Shown: one piece after another, positions 7,138 to 16,222 of the stretch
Layout: each line of letters opens with the position of its first letter
Position numbering within the stretch: position 1 is the stretch's first letter
Assembly (NCBI GenBank): GCA_023664345.1
Contig: JAMPFQ010000012.1
Location: forward strand, 52,990-116,989
DNA: 64,000 nucleotides
Reading direction: 5' to 3'
Source: Lachnospiraceae bacterium
GTDB lineage: Bacteria; Bacillota; Clostridia; Lachnospirales; Lachnospiraceae
Notes under the pieces: model-generated
Told to the model about the DNA's origin: nothing
The model's input: the letters and a program-made list of their open reading frames with translations, nothing else
Database searches by the model: none
Position numbers and translations under genes: made by a program

Positions 7138-8679
7138 ATGGCGAAAGTTATTATGATTCAGGGAACCATGTCCGGCGCGGGAAAGAGCCTTATCGTGGCG
7201 GGACTGTGCCGGATCATGAAGCGGGACGGCTACAGGGTGGCTCCCTTTAAATCCCAGAATATGGCTCTGAATTCCTTTATCACAAAGGAGGGGCTGGAGA
7301 TGGGGCGCGCCCAGGTCATGCAGGCGGAAGCGGCGGGGATCGATCCTCTGGTCTGCATGAATCCGATCCTGTTGAAACCCACCAGCCATACCGGTTCCCA
7401 GGTGATCGTAAACGGGAAAGTCCTGGGCAATATGAGCGCCAGGGCGTATTTTGCCTATAAGCGCAGCCTGATCCCGGAGATCCTGAAAGCGTTCCGGCAG
7501 CTGGAGGAGTTGGCGGATATCATCGTGATCGAGGGGGCGGGAAGCCCTGCGGAGATCAATCTGCGGGAGAATGATATTGTAAACATGGGACTGGCGGAGC
7601 TTGTGGACGCCCCCGTGCTGCTGGTGGGCGATATCGACAGGGGCGGCGTGTTCGCCCAGCTTCTGGGGACGCTGATGCTGCTTTCGGAGGAGGAAAGGCA
7701 GCGGGTAAAGGGACTGATCATCAATAAATTCAGGGGCGATCCCACACTGCTTGACTCCGGAATTGAGATACTGGAGCAAAAAGGGGGGATCCCGGTGGCG
7801 GGCATCGTTCCCTATATGGAAGTGTCGCTGGAGGATGAGGACAGCCTGACGGAGCGTTTCGGGAAAAGGAAAAGGGGAAAGATTGATCTGGCGGTCATCC
7901 GGTATCCCAGAATCTCTAATTTTACGGACTTTAATGTGTTTGAACAGATACCTGACGTTTCCCTGCGTTATGTAACTTCCGTGGCGGATCTGGGGGAGCC
8001 GGATCTGATCTTCCTGCCCGGCAGTAAGAATACCCTGGGGGATCTGGAGTGGATGCGGGAAAACGGGCTGGAGGACGCCGTGAAAAAAAGGGCGGACAGG
8101 ATACCGATCTGCGGTATCTGCGGAGGCTATCAGATGATGGGAGAGGAGATCTCCGACCCGGAGGGACTGGAAATGGGCGGAACCATGAGAGGAATGGAAC
8201 TGCTGCCCATAGCCACACAGCTGCAGAGTGAGAAGATACGGAGGCAGGTAAGGGGAACGATCAATGAAGTGAAAGGTTTTTTTTCAGTGCTGTCAGGACT
8301 GGAATTTGAGGGATATGAGATACATATGGGGCAGAGCGTGGGAAGTCAAAGCGGTTGGACGAATTTTCGGGAAAGCGGGCATCTTCCCGGATCTGAGCCG
8401 ATCGTTTCTGCTGCGGATGGCGGCATGGCAGGGAGCAATTCCAATATATGTGGGACTTATATCCATGGGATCTTTGATAAGGGGACGGTTGCATCCGCCC
8501 TTGTGAGAGCGTTGGCGGAGAGGAAGGGCATTGCCCCGGCTGACGGAACCGGAACGGAAATCTGCATGGACTACAGGGATTTTAAGGAAAAGCAGTACGA
8601 TAAGCTGGCGGATGCTTTATCGCAGTATCTGGACATGGAGGAAATTTACGGAATGCTCAGAGAGGCTAAAACAGTATGA
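7138..8679 (+). CDS. cbiP: Cobyric acid synthase (adenosylcobyrinate amidase)
   Basis: The 513-residue enzyme amidates four side chains of adenosylcobyrinic acid a,c-diamide using glutamine and ATP. The N-terminal synthetase half starts [12 protein letters not shown] (P-loop-like) with [12 protein letters not shown]. The class I glutamine amidotransferase half carries the nucleophile in [11 protein letters not shown] near residue 325 and the conserved histidine in GTYIHGIFD. Length is as usual for the family (CobQ/CbiP). The ATG follows AATAGGAGGG, itself the tail of a hairpin repeat. It lies in the cobalamin run and should be controlled by the upstream riboswitch if transcription reads through. 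Confidence 0.97.
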   Translation: MAKVIMIQGTMSGAGKSLIVAGLCRIMKRDGYRVAPFKSQNMALNSFITKEGLEMGRAQVMQAEAAGIDPLVCMNPILLKPTSHTGSQVIVNGKVLGNMSARAYFAYKRSLIPEILKAFRQLEELADIIVIEGAGSPAEINLRENDIVNMGLAELVDAPVLLVGDIDRGGVFAQLLGTLMLLSEEERQRVKGLIINKFRGDPTLLDSGIEILEQKGGIPVAGIVPYMEVSLEDEDSLTERFGKRKRGKIDLAVIRYPRISNFTDFNVFEQIPDVSLRYVTSVADLGEPDLIFLPGSKNTLGDLEWMRENGLEDAVKKRADRIPICGICGGYQMMGEEISDPEGLEMGGTMRGMELLPIATQLQSEKIRRQVRGTINEVKGFFSVLSGLEFEGYEIHMGQSVGSQSGWTNFRESGHLPGSEPIVSAADGGMAGSNSNICGTYIHGIFDKGTVASALVRALAERKGIAPADGTGTEICMDYRDFKEKQYDKLADALSQYLDMEEIYGMLREAKTV

Positions 8680-8799
8680 GATAACCCCGCAGCAAAGCAA
8701 AATGTATCTGCGATGCATGGACATTGACTGGCTTTATGTCCGTGCAAGCACGATTGTCTGGCTCATTGCTCACGGGAATAAATTCGCAGGGAGGTTTGG

Positions 8800-9915
8800 A
8801 TGAAATATGGCAGCAGGGAGGCAGCGGCTGAACTCGGCGGAAGATGTACAGACAACAATCTGTTCCGCCTGTCAGTGGATGCACCGGACAGCGGCATATA
8901 TCAAAAAATATTGCGCAATTGGGATATGATAGCCAAGCCCTTGGACGGCATGGGGCGGTTTGAGGCCATGACCGCGCAGATTGGAGCAATCCTGGGGACG
9001 GATGAGATCGACCTGTCCAAGAAGGCGGTCATGATCATGTGCGCAGATAACGGGATTGTGGCGGAGGGCGTCAGCCAGTCGGGACAGGAGGTCACGGCGG
9101 CGGTGGCGGAACAGATGGGAAAGGGCGCGTCCTCGGTGGGAAAGATGGCGGCGCGAATCGGGGCGGACACAATCCCCGTTGACATAGGGATCAACCGGAA
9201 GACGCCCATACCGGGCGTACTGGACAGGAAAGTCCGCTGCGGAACCCGGAATTTCAGGAAAGAACCCGCCATGACCCGGGATGAGGCTGTCAGGGCGATC
9301 GCCATCGGCGTGGAACTGGCGAGGGATCATAAGCGGAAAGGCTATCAGATTCTTGCTACGGGTGAAATGGGGATCGGAAACACCACCACAAGCAGCGCGG
9401 TGGCTGCCGCTCTGTTAAAATGCGGGGCAGAAGAGGTGACCGGCCGAGGCGCGGGTCTTAGCGACGAGAAGCTGCGCCGCAAAAAGGAGATCATTGCGGA
9501 GGCGCTGGAAACCTATCGGCTTTATGAGGCGGAACCGCTCCGGGTGCTGGAGACCGTTGGAGGCCTGGACATTGCGGGGCTTGCGGGAATCTGCATCGGC
9601 GGGGCGCTTTATCATATCCCGGTGGTGCTGGACGGCGTGATCAGCATGGTGGCGGCGCTTTTGGCGGAGAGGCTGAAGCCGGGAACGGTGCGATATCTGC
9701 TCCCCTCCCATAAGGGAAAGGAACCGGCGGTGGAGAGGCTGATAAAAGCGTTGAATCTGGAGCCTGTCATAGACGGAAAGATGGCGCTGGGCGAGGGAAC
9801 GGGGGCGGTCATGCTGTTTGCGCTGCTGGATATGGCGCTGGGCGTCTATCATGGGAGAACCTTATTTTCGGATATTCAGGTGGAGCAGTACGAGAGATAC
9901 TATCACAAGGCCTGA
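8800..9915 (+). CDS. cobT: Nicotinate-nucleotide:DMB phosphoribosyltransferase
   Basis: The 371-residue enzyme makes alpha-ribazole phosphate from a base (such as dimethylbenzimidazole) and nicotinate mononucleotide for the lower ligand of cobalamin. Recognisable parts are PLDGMGRFE, VMICADNGIVAEGVSQ, the GEMGIGNTTTSSA loop, and near the C-terminus MALGEGTGAVM containing the catalytic glutamate. Length matches the family. A 120-base gap after cbiP carries no gene. The ribosome binding site GCAGGGAGG precedes the ATG. Confidence 0.96.
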   Translation: MKYGSREAAAELGGRCTDNNLFRLSVDAPDSGIYQKILRNWDMIAKPLDGMGRFEAMTAQIGAILGTDEIDLSKKAVMIMCADNGIVAEGVSQSGQEVTAAVAEQMGKGASSVGKMAARIGADTIPVDIGINRKTPIPGVLDRKVRCGTRNFRKEPAMTRDEAVRAIAIGVELARDHKRKGYQILATGEMGIGNTTTSSAVAAALLKCGAEEVTGRGAGLSDEKLRRKKEIIAEALETYRLYEAEPLRVLETVGGLDIAGLAGICIGGALYHIPVVLDGVISMVAALLAERLKPGTVRYLLPSHKGKEPAVERLIKALNLEPVIDGKMALGEGTGAVMLFALLDMALGVYHGRTLFSDIQVEQYERYYHKA

Positions 9916-9966
9916 TGTGCGGTGCGGGTATTTTGCAATGCGCGGGTAAAAGGAGTTTGAGGGAAT

Positions 9967-10566
9967 ATGATGATACTGGCAGTTGGCGGGAGCGGAAGCG
10001 GAAAATCGGCCTATGCGGAGGAACTTGCCGTGAGCCTTTCGCACAGGGAAGGAGGGCCGTTCGGATTTCCGGATGGTCTGACGGGGAAGAAAGCAGACGG
10101 CGTGGACGCGGATATGAGAAAATATTACCTGGCCACCATGCAGGTCTATGACCGGGAGGGGCGGGAGAAAGTGGAAAAGCATAGGAAAAGCAGGGACGGA
10201 AAAGGCTTTTTTACCATAGAGCAGCCCGGAACGATCCAAGAGGCGCTGGAGAAGATGGAAGCGGGAGAGCGGGTTGCGTTGCTGGAATGTGTGTCCAATC
10301 TGACGGCGAACGAAATGTTCCGGGGAGCGCACCCTGTGCCGGAGGAAGCGGTTGCGGAGCAGATCGTAAGAGGTATCGGACTGCTGAAAGAAAATACCAC
10401 ACACCTGGTCGTGGTCAGCAATAAGGTGTTTGAAGACGGTATCGTATATGAGGAGACCACCATGGCTTATATCCGCACGATGGGAATGATAAACCGGGAA
10501 CTTGCGGCCATGGCGGACAGGGTAGTGGAAGTGGTCGCCGGGATCCCGGTGACCGTAAAACAGTGA
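9967..10566 (+). CDS. cobU: Adenosylcobinamide kinase / adenosylcobinamide-phosphate guanylyltransferase
   Basis: The 199-residue bifunctional enzyme phosphorylates adenosylcobinamide and transfers GMP to it. The P-loop GGSGSGKSAYAEE is at the N-terminus; LECVSNLTANEMF and LVVVSNKVFEDGIVYE match the central CobU strands, and the end (INRELAAMADRVVEVVAGIPV) is typical. It sits 51 bases after cobT and 16 before cobS, as in classical cobUST loci. A shorter paralogue follows at 11387. Confidence 0.93.
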   Translation: MMILAVGGSGSGKSAYAEELAVSLSHREGGPFGFPDGLTGKKADGVDADMRKYYLATMQVYDREGREKVEKHRKSRDGKGFFTIEQPGTIQEALEKMEAGERVALLECVSNLTANEMFRGAHPVPEEAVAEQIVRGIGLLKENTTHLVVVSNKVFEDGIVYEETTMAYIRTMGMINRELAAMADRVVEVVAGIPVTVKQ

Positions 10567-10582
10567 CGGGGGATAATCTGTT

Positions 10583-11350
10583 ATGCGGGTGATAAGATCT
10601 TTTTTTATCGCAGTGTCAATGTATTCAAAGATCCCGGTCCCACAGTTTGAGTGGAAAGAAGAGGATATGCGGTATACCTTTTGCTTCTTTCCATGGATCG
10701 GGGCGCTGATCGGCGTCTGCATCTGCCTGTGGGATTGTTTGTGCGATCTGTGCGGGATCGGTATCCTGTGCCGCGTGACGGCGGAGGCGGCTATCCCGCT
10801 TCTGATCACGGGAGGGTTCCATGTGGACGGCTTTATGGATACCATGGATGCGCTGCATTCCTACAGCCCCAGGGAGAGGAAGCTGGAAATCTTAAAGGAT
10901 TCCCACATAGGCGCTTTTGCGGTCATTATGCTGGCGGTGTACGGGCTGGTCTATCTGGGAGCGTTTTCGGAGGTTGACAGCGGCGCCGCGCTGAAGATCG
11001 TGTGCGCGGGATTTTTTCTGTCGCGCTGTCTCAGCGGGATCAGCGCGGTCTCTTTTCCGTTGGCGAAAAAGGAGGGAACGCTCCGTCTCTTTGCGGACAG
11101 TTCCCGGAGGAAAGCGGTCAAGGTCGCTTTATATTTACAGGGAGCGGCATGCGTTGGATTTATGGTTTTGCAGTCGTTCCGGATCGGACTGATCGTGACA
11201 GCGGCGTCTCTTCTGGCGCTGGCATATTATGATTACCGCTGCAGGAAAGAATTCGGCGGGGTCACGGGCGATACGGCGGGGTATTTTGTCCTTTTATGCG
11301 AGGCCTGCATGATCGCGGCGGCGGCCGTATGCAGCATGGCTAAACTGTAA
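10583..11350 (+). CDS. cobS: Adenosylcobinamide-GDP ribazoletransferase (cobalamin synthase)
   Basis: This 255-residue membrane enzyme joins adenosylcobinamide-GDP to alpha-ribazole (phosphate), the last joining step. The segment SMYSKIPVP and the active-site motif GGFHVDGFMDTMDA with aspartates are diagnostic, and several hydrophobic helices follow. It is closely spaced with cobU, indicating one transcript. Confidence 0.95.
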   Translation: MRVIRSFFIAVSMYSKIPVPQFEWKEEDMRYTFCFFPWIGALIGVCICLWDCLCDLCGIGILCRVTAEAAIPLLITGGFHVDGFMDTMDALHSYSPRERKLEILKDSHIGAFAVIMLAVYGLVYLGAFSEVDSGAALKIVCAGFFLSRCLSGISAVSFPLAKKEGTLRLFADSSRRKAVKVALYLQGAACVGFMVLQSFRIGLIVTAASLLALAYYDYRCRKEFGGVTGDTAGYFVLLCEACMIAAAAVCSMAKL

Positions 11351-11386
11351 TTTTCCCGGAAAGATTGCGGGAGGGAAAGGCTGAAA

Positions 11387-11770
11387 ATGAAATTGATAAT
11401 AGGCGGGTATGCGCAGGGGAAAAAGGATTATGTTTTATCAAGATATCATATACAGGAAGATGCGGTGTGGGACGGCATTATACCGGAGGGCGCCGCGTCG
11501 GGCGGGGGAACGGTGGTCATTGACCATTTTCACAACTGGGTCAGGAACCGGATGCTGGGCGGCGGATGCCCGGAGGAGGAGATCATGGCGTTTCTGGAGC
11601 GCTGCGGGGATTGTGTGATCATCTGCGACGAGATAGGAAACGGGATCGTGCCCACGGATCCTTTCGAGCGGGAGTACAGGGAACGTGTGGGGAGGATCCT
11701 GGTGCGGCTTGCGGAGAAAGCGGAGGAGGTAGAGCGCGTCATATGCGGAATCGGGCAGAAGATCAAATAA
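11387..11770 (+). CDS. Short CobU-like protein
   Basis: This 127-residue protein begins MKLIIGGYAQGKKDYV, a P-loop of CobU type, and contains IICDEIGNGIVPTDPFEREYRERVGR, the segment that in CobU follows the guanylate-binding strand. It is about two thirds of full CobU length and lacks part of the middle. Clostridial cobalamin loci often carry such a short form. It may be a kinase or guanylyltransferase of narrowed function, or assist the full CobU at 9967. Its 3' end overlaps cobC by 28 bases, implying coupling. Confidence 0.75.
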   Translation: MKLIIGGYAQGKKDYVLSRYHIQEDAVWDGIIPEGAASGGGTVVIDHFHNWVRNRMLGGGCPEEEIMAFLERCGDCVIICDEIGNGIVPTDPFEREYRERVGRILVRLAEKAEEVERVICGIGQKIK

Positions 11771-12366
11771 CGCTGGTGTTGATCCGGCATGGGGAAACAC
11801 AGGCCAACAGAGAGCGCAGATATCTGGGAAAAACAGATGAAAGCCTCTCGGAAAGCGGGATCGAATCGCTGCTTGCGTATAAAAGGGAGCACGGCTGCCC
11901 GAAAGTGGACTGCCTGTTTTCCAGTCCCATGAAAAGATGCCTGGAGACGGCGGAAATCCTGTATCCGGATATCTGTCCCATGGTCATCCCTGAGTGGGAG
12001 GAAATGGATTTCGGGCAGTTTGAATATAAAAATTACCAGGAGTTGAAGGATGATTCGCGGTATCAGGCGTGGATCGACAGCGGAGGCGTTCTGGACTTCC
12101 CGGAAGGTGAGAGCAGGGCTCATTTTATCGCGCGGTGTGAGCGGGGGTTTGAAAGGATGTGCGCCAGACTGCGGCGGATGGCGCAGGATGCGAACGGATC
12201 CATCCGGGCGGGGATGATCGTGCATGGAGGAACGATCATGGCATTGATGAGTTCCCATGGGGAAAAAGCGTACTTTGATTATCAGGTGTCAAATGGAAAA
12301 GGCTTTGTGTGCAGGATGAAAGGTTGGGGGAACAGCGCCCGGATCGAGGATGAGGTGAGGATATGA
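11743..12366 (+). CDS. cobC: Alpha-ribazole phosphatase, histidine phosphatase family
   Basis: The 207-residue protein has the histidine phosphatase motif LVLIRHGETQANRERRYLG (catalytic histidine), a second arginine region SPMKRCLETA, acid WEEMDFGQFE, and the second histidine in MIVHGGTIMAL. In this setting it should remove the 5'-phosphate from alpha-ribazole phosphate or adenosylcobalamin phosphate. I selected the ATG at 11743 because GGAGGAGG lies about 12 bases upstream; the frame is open earlier but only within the preceding gene. It overlaps both neighbours (ATGA with cbiB). Confidence 0.88.
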   Translation: MRNRAEDQITLVLIRHGETQANRERRYLGKTDESLSESGIESLLAYKREHGCPKVDCLFSSPMKRCLETAEILYPDICPMVIPEWEEMDFGQFEYKNYQELKDDSRYQAWIDSGGVLDFPEGESRAHFIARCERGFERMCARLRRMAQDANGSIRAGMIVHGGTIMALMSSHGEKAYFDYQVSNGKGFVCRMKGWGNSARIEDEVRI

Positions 12367-13445
12367 CGTACCATGCGGTGGCCTTTTTCATGGGATTTTT
12401 ATTGGACTTGATGTTGGGGGATCCCTACTGGCTGCCCCATCCCGTCCGGCTGATCGGGAAGCTGATCTCGGCGGCGGAGAAGTGGCTGCGCAGAAAGGAT
12501 TCCGGCGGCGCCGGGGCAGGCATGCGGGAACGGAACAGAGTAGACGCAGGCAGCATGAAATTTAAGATGGCAGCGCCGGATCGGGAAGGAAAAGCAGCGG
12601 TCTGCCAAAAGAGCAGAAACACGGCAGAATTATGGCAGGGAGCAGTTCTGGTCATAATTGTCCTTGCCGTTACTGTGGCAGCAGTAATGCTCCTGCTGCT
12701 TACAGCATATCGGATTCATCCCTATGCGGGTATGGCAGTGGAATGTGTTATGACCTACCAGATTCTTGCGACGAAGTGCTTGAAAGTGGAAAGCATGAAA
12801 GTATACCAGCGCTTAAAAAGCGGCAGTCTGGAACAGGCCAGAGCCGCTGTTTCCATGATCGTAGGCAGGGATACGGAAAATTTGACCGAAGAAGGCGTCG
12901 CCAGGGCAGCCATAGAAACGGTGGCGGAAAATACTTCCGACGGCGTGATCGCGCCCATGCTGTATCTGGCGGTGGGAGGCCCGGCGCTGGGCTTTTTCTA
13001 CAAGGCGGTGAATACCATGGATTCCATGGTGGGATATAAGAACGATAAATACCTCTATTTCGGAAGGGCAGCCGCAAAACTGGACGATGCGATGAATTTT
13101 ATTCCCGCCAGGGTCAGCGCAGGGCTGATGATTATTGCCTCCTTTTTTCTGGGGAGCAGCTTTTCAGGCAGAGGTGCCTGTAAAATCTATTGGCAAGATC
13201 GCAGGAAACATGCCAGCCCCAACTCCGCGCAGACGGAATCCGTGTGTGCCGGCGCACTGGGGATTCGGCTTGCGGGGGATGCCAGTTACTTTGGCAAAAC
13301 AGTGAAAAAGCCCTATATCGGGGAAGAGCGGCGCAGGGTGGAGTATGAGGATATCAGGCGGGCCAACCGTCTGATGTACGCGGCGGCATGGCTGTGTGAA
13401 GGGCTGTGCGTTCTGGGGCTGGCGGCTGGGAGCCTGATTTTTTGA
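12363..13445 (+). CDS. cbiB: Adenosylcobinamide-phosphate synthase CbiB
   Basis: This 360-residue polytopic membrane protein attaches the aminopropanol (phosphate) arm to adenosylcobyric acid. LDLMLGDPYWLPHPVRLIG at the N-terminus and ARAAIETVAENTSDGVIAPM in the middle are family signatures, with NTMDSMVGYKNDKY after them. It is a little longer than usual because of a hydrophilic stretch of about 40 residues (near residues 42-85) before the second helix. It overlaps cobC by 4 bases. Confidence 0.95.
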   Translation: MTYHAVAFFMGFLLDLMLGDPYWLPHPVRLIGKLISAAEKWLRRKDSGGAGAGMRERNRVDAGSMKFKMAAPDREGKAAVCQKSRNTAELWQGAVLVIIVLAVTVAAVMLLLLTAYRIHPYAGMAVECVMTYQILATKCLKVESMKVYQRLKSGSLEQARAAVSMIVGRDTENLTEEGVARAAIETVAENTSDGVIAPMLYLAVGGPALGFFYKAVNTMDSMVGYKNDKYLYFGRAAAKLDDAMNFIPARVSAGLMIIASFFLGSSFSGRGACKIYWQDRRKHASPNSAQTESVCAGALGIRLAGDASYFGKTVKKPYIGEERRRVEYEDIRRANRLMYAAAWLCEGLCVLGLAAGSLIF

Positions 13446-13480
13446 GTTTGGATGCTGTTCAGTTATGAATTGATTTGCTT

Positions 13481-13624
13481 ATGCGTGTATATAAAGCACT
13501 GATTGCGGATCATTTTGTGGACGGAGCACCCTCAAACGCGGACAAACAGATTTTGCGGCATTTGCCAATTGCCCGTGCAGGCAGCGTTGTGATTCGGCGG
13601 AAAGTTGGACAGTCACGATATTGA
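13481..13624 (+). CDS. Possible 47-residue small ORF before cbiC
   Basis: An ATG frame encodes a basic 47-residue peptide (MRVYKALIADHFVDG...RRKVGQSRY). It lies in the 214-base gap between cbiB and cbiC. There is no clear ribosome binding site and no family I recognise, so it may be a remnant or chance frame. Confidence 0.2.
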   Translation: MRVYKALIADHFVDGAPSNADKQILRHLPIARAGSVVIRRKVGQSRY

Positions 13625-13659
13625 GCAGCCCGCAGGACAGAATTGACAGGAGGATGGAG

Positions 13660-14310
13660 ATGGAAAAAATAGAATATATGCTGCCGGAAGAAATTGAAAG
13701 GCGGAGTTTTGAGATCATCGGTCAGGAACTGGCGGAAAGGGGCATCTATCTTCCTGCGGAGGAAGAGGCGGTCACCAGGCGGGTCATACATACCAGCGCG
13801 GATTTTGATTATGCGGAAACACTCTGCTTCTCAAAAGGCGCGGTGGCCGTTATGGAGGGATTGATCAAAGGCGGCGCCGATATCGTGACGGATACCAACA
13901 TGGCGCTGGCAGGGATCAATAAAAAAGCGCTTGCACGGTTCGGCGGGGAAGCCCGCTGCTTTATGGCCAAAGAGGAGATCGCGCTTCTGGCAAAACAGAA
14001 GAAGACCACACGGGCCGCAGTCAGCATGGAAAAGGCAGCAGCGATCGATAAGCCGGTCATCTTCGCCATCGGCAACGCTCCCACCGCACTGATCCGGCTG
14101 TATGAAATGGCCAGGGACAGTGACTGGAAACCTGCTTTCATCATAGGCGTCCCGGTGGGATTCGTCAACGTGGAAGCGGCAAAGGAACTGATCCTGGGCA
14201 CGGACATCCCTCATATCGTCAACCGTGGCAGAAAAGGCGGGAGCAGTATCGCCGCAGCCATCTGTAATGCGGTCTTGTATGGATTATTGAAAAAGACGAA
14301 ACCGGAGTGA
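13660..14310 (+). CDS. cbiC: Cobalt-precorrin-8 methylmutase
   Basis: The 216-residue enzyme moves the C11 methyl to C12, giving cobyrinic acid. PEEIERRSFEIIGQEL is the N-terminal signature, VIHTSADFDYAETL carries the catalytic histidine region, DTNMALAGINK and GNAPTAL follow, and IGVPVGFVNVEAAKE is the conserved C-terminal part. The start at 13660 is favoured because GACAGGAGG ends 6 bases before it; an upstream in-frame TTG at 13621 and an ATG at 13654 are poorly placed. cbiD starts 3 bases after its stop. Confidence 0.95.
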   Translation: MEKIEYMLPEEIERRSFEIIGQELAERGIYLPAEEEAVTRRVIHTSADFDYAETLCFSKGAVAVMEGLIKGGADIVTDTNMALAGINKKALARFGGEARCFMAKEEIALLAKQKKTTRAAVSMEKAAAIDKPVIFAIGNAPTALIRLYEMARDSDWKPAFIIGVPVGFVNVEAAKELILGTDIPHIVNRGRKGGSSIAAAICNAVLYGLLKKTKPE

Positions 14311-14313
14311 ACA

Positions 14314-15432
14314 ATGCGATACGGATTTACCACAGGAAGCTGCGCGGCGGCCGCAGCAAAAGCCGCCGCCTATATGCTGTTGACAGGGCAGCTGAAAACG
14401 GAGATCACGATAGAAACGCCGAAAGGGATCCTTTACAGGGCGAAGATCCTTGACATCCGCCGTGAGGAAAACGCGGTAAGCTGCGCGGTGGAAAAGGACG
14501 GCGGCGACGACCCCGATATCACCACGGGCGCATGGATCTATGCGAAAGTTTCTTTCCCGGAGCGCGGACAGCGCGGGATTCTCATCGACGGCGGCAAGGG
14601 CGTGGGGAGGGTGACAAGGCCCGGTCTGGATCAGCCGGTGGGGAATGCTGCGATCAACCGCGTCCCCAGGGAAATGATCCGAAAAGAAGTGATGGAAGTC
14701 TGTGCGGCGGCGGATCATACGGGCGGCCTGAAAGTCGAGATATCCGTGCCGGAGGGAGAGAAACTCTGCGGGCAGACCTTTAACCCCAGGCTTGGGATCG
14801 TGGGCGGCATTTCCATATTGGGGACAAGCGGCATTGTGGAGCCCATGAGCAGTCAGGCGATCCTGGACACCATCCGCGTGGAACTGCGCCAGAGGCGGGA
14901 GGAGGGCTTCGACTATGTGGCGGTTTCGCCGGGGAATTACGGCCTGGATTTCATGCGCAGGCAGTATGGATACGACCTGGACAGGAGCGTGAAATGCAGT
15001 AATTTTATCGGAAACACCATCGACATGGCGGTGGAGATGGGATTTCGGGAAATGCTCCTGACAGGCCATATCGGCAAGCTGATCAAGGTGGCGGGAGGGA
15101 TCATGAACACCCATTCCCGGGAGGCGGACTGCCGCATGGAACTTCTGGCGGCCTTCTGCGTCAGGGAGCGGATGGACTCTGCCCGGGCCTGTAAGATACT
15201 GGAATGCGCCACCACGGAGGAAGCAATCCCAATCCTGGAAGAGAGCGGAAAGCTGCGTTCTGTGATGGATTATATTGTGGAGCGCATCTGTTATTACATG
15301 GAAAAGCGTTCCGGGGGAAAACTGGAAACGGATTGTATCTTATTTGCCAATGGGTTCGGGGAACTGGCAAAGAGCAGGGAGGCGGAAAAATGGTTTACTT
15401 TGTTGGAGCGGGAACAGGAGCGGCGGATCTGA
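14314..15432 (+). CDS. cbiD: Cobalt-precorrin-5B C1-methyltransferase
   Basis: The 372-residue enzyme methylates C1 in the anaerobic corrin pathway. The start LRYGFTTGSCAAAAAKAA (first residue ATG-encoded) is the hallmark, with GGKGVGRVTRPGLDQPVGNAAIN and SNFIGNTIDMAVEMG further on. Its presence with CbiG shows that the anaerobic route is used. It overlaps cbiF by 43 bases. Confidence 0.96.
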   Translation: MRYGFTTGSCAAAAAKAAAYMLLTGQLKTEITIETPKGILYRAKILDIRREENAVSCAVEKDGGDDPDITTGAWIYAKVSFPERGQRGILIDGGKGVGRVTRPGLDQPVGNAAINRVPREMIRKEVMEVCAAADHTGGLKVEISVPEGEKLCGQTFNPRLGIVGGISILGTSGIVEPMSSQAILDTIRVELRQRREEGFDYVAVSPGNYGLDFMRRQYGYDLDRSVKCSNFIGNTIDMAVEMGFREMLLTGHIGKLIKVAGGIMNTHSREADCRMELLAAFCVRERMDSARACKILECATTEEAIPILEESGKLRSVMDYIVERICYYMEKRSGGKLETDCILFANGFGELAKSREAEKWFTLLEREQERRI

Positions 15433-16157
15433 TCACGGTTCGGGGCATGCGCCTGCTGGAGCGGGCGGACGTTATCATTTATGCAGGCTCCCTGGTAAAT
15501 CCGGAATTGCTCGGATATGCGAAAGAGAGATGCGAGATACATAACAGCGCGAAACTGACCCTGGAGGAAGTGATCGGACTCATGCAGGACGCCGGAGCGG
15601 AGGGGAAAATGACGGTTCGCCTCCATACGGGGGATCCCAGCGTTTACGGGGCGGTCAGGGAGCAGATGGACGAACTGGACAGGCTGGGGATCCCTTATGA
15701 GAGCTGTCCGGGGGTGAGCGCCTGTTTCGGAGCGGCGGCATCGCTGAATCTGGAGTACACCCTGCCCGGGGTGTCCCAGTCCCTGATCATCACCAGGATG
15801 GAGGGACGGACGAAAGTGCCGGAGCGGGAGAGCATCGAAAGCTTCGCAGCCCATCATGCGTCCATGGCGATCTATCTGAGCGCGGGGATGATCCGGGAAT
15901 TGAGCAGGCGCCTGACAGAGGGCGGATATGAGAAAGATACCCCGGCGGCGCTTGTTTATAAGGCTACCTGGCCGGAGGAAGAGGTTTATGTCTGCACGGT
16001 GGGGACGCTGGATGAGACCGCGTCTGAACACGGAATCATCAAAACCGCATTGATCCTGGTGGGGGATGCGATCGCCCATCAGAGTTATGAAAGGTCAAGG
16101 CTGTACGCGGCGGATTTTCCCACGGGATTTCGGGAGAAAATCCGCCAGGAACATTAG
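15390..16157 (+). CDS. cbiF: Cobalt-precorrin-4 C11-methyltransferase
   Basis: The 255-residue SAM-dependent tetrapyrrole methylase has VYFVGAGTGAADLITVRG at the N-terminus, GDPSVYGAVREQMDEL, and PGVSACFGAAASLNLEYTLP, all typical of CbiF/CobM. An upstream in-frame region is open to 15204 but lies within cbiD. The ATG at 15390 follows AGGGAGG and gives the usual family length. Confidence 0.95.
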   Translation: MVYFVGAGTGAADLITVRGMRLLERADVIIYAGSLVNPELLGYAKERCEIHNSAKLTLEEVIGLMQDAGAEGKMTVRLHTGDPSVYGAVREQMDELDRLGIPYESCPGVSACFGAAASLNLEYTLPGVSQSLIITRMEGRTKVPERESIESFAAHHASMAIYLSAGMIRELSRRLTEGGYEKDTPAALVYKATWPEEEVYVCTVGTLDETASEHGIIKTALILVGDAIAHQSYERSRLYAADFPTGFREKIRQEH

Positions 16158-16222
16158 CACAGCCCAGGCAATGCTGTACTGGAGAACACTTCCTAAAAGG
16201 ATGGAACCACAGGGAGGCGTAA

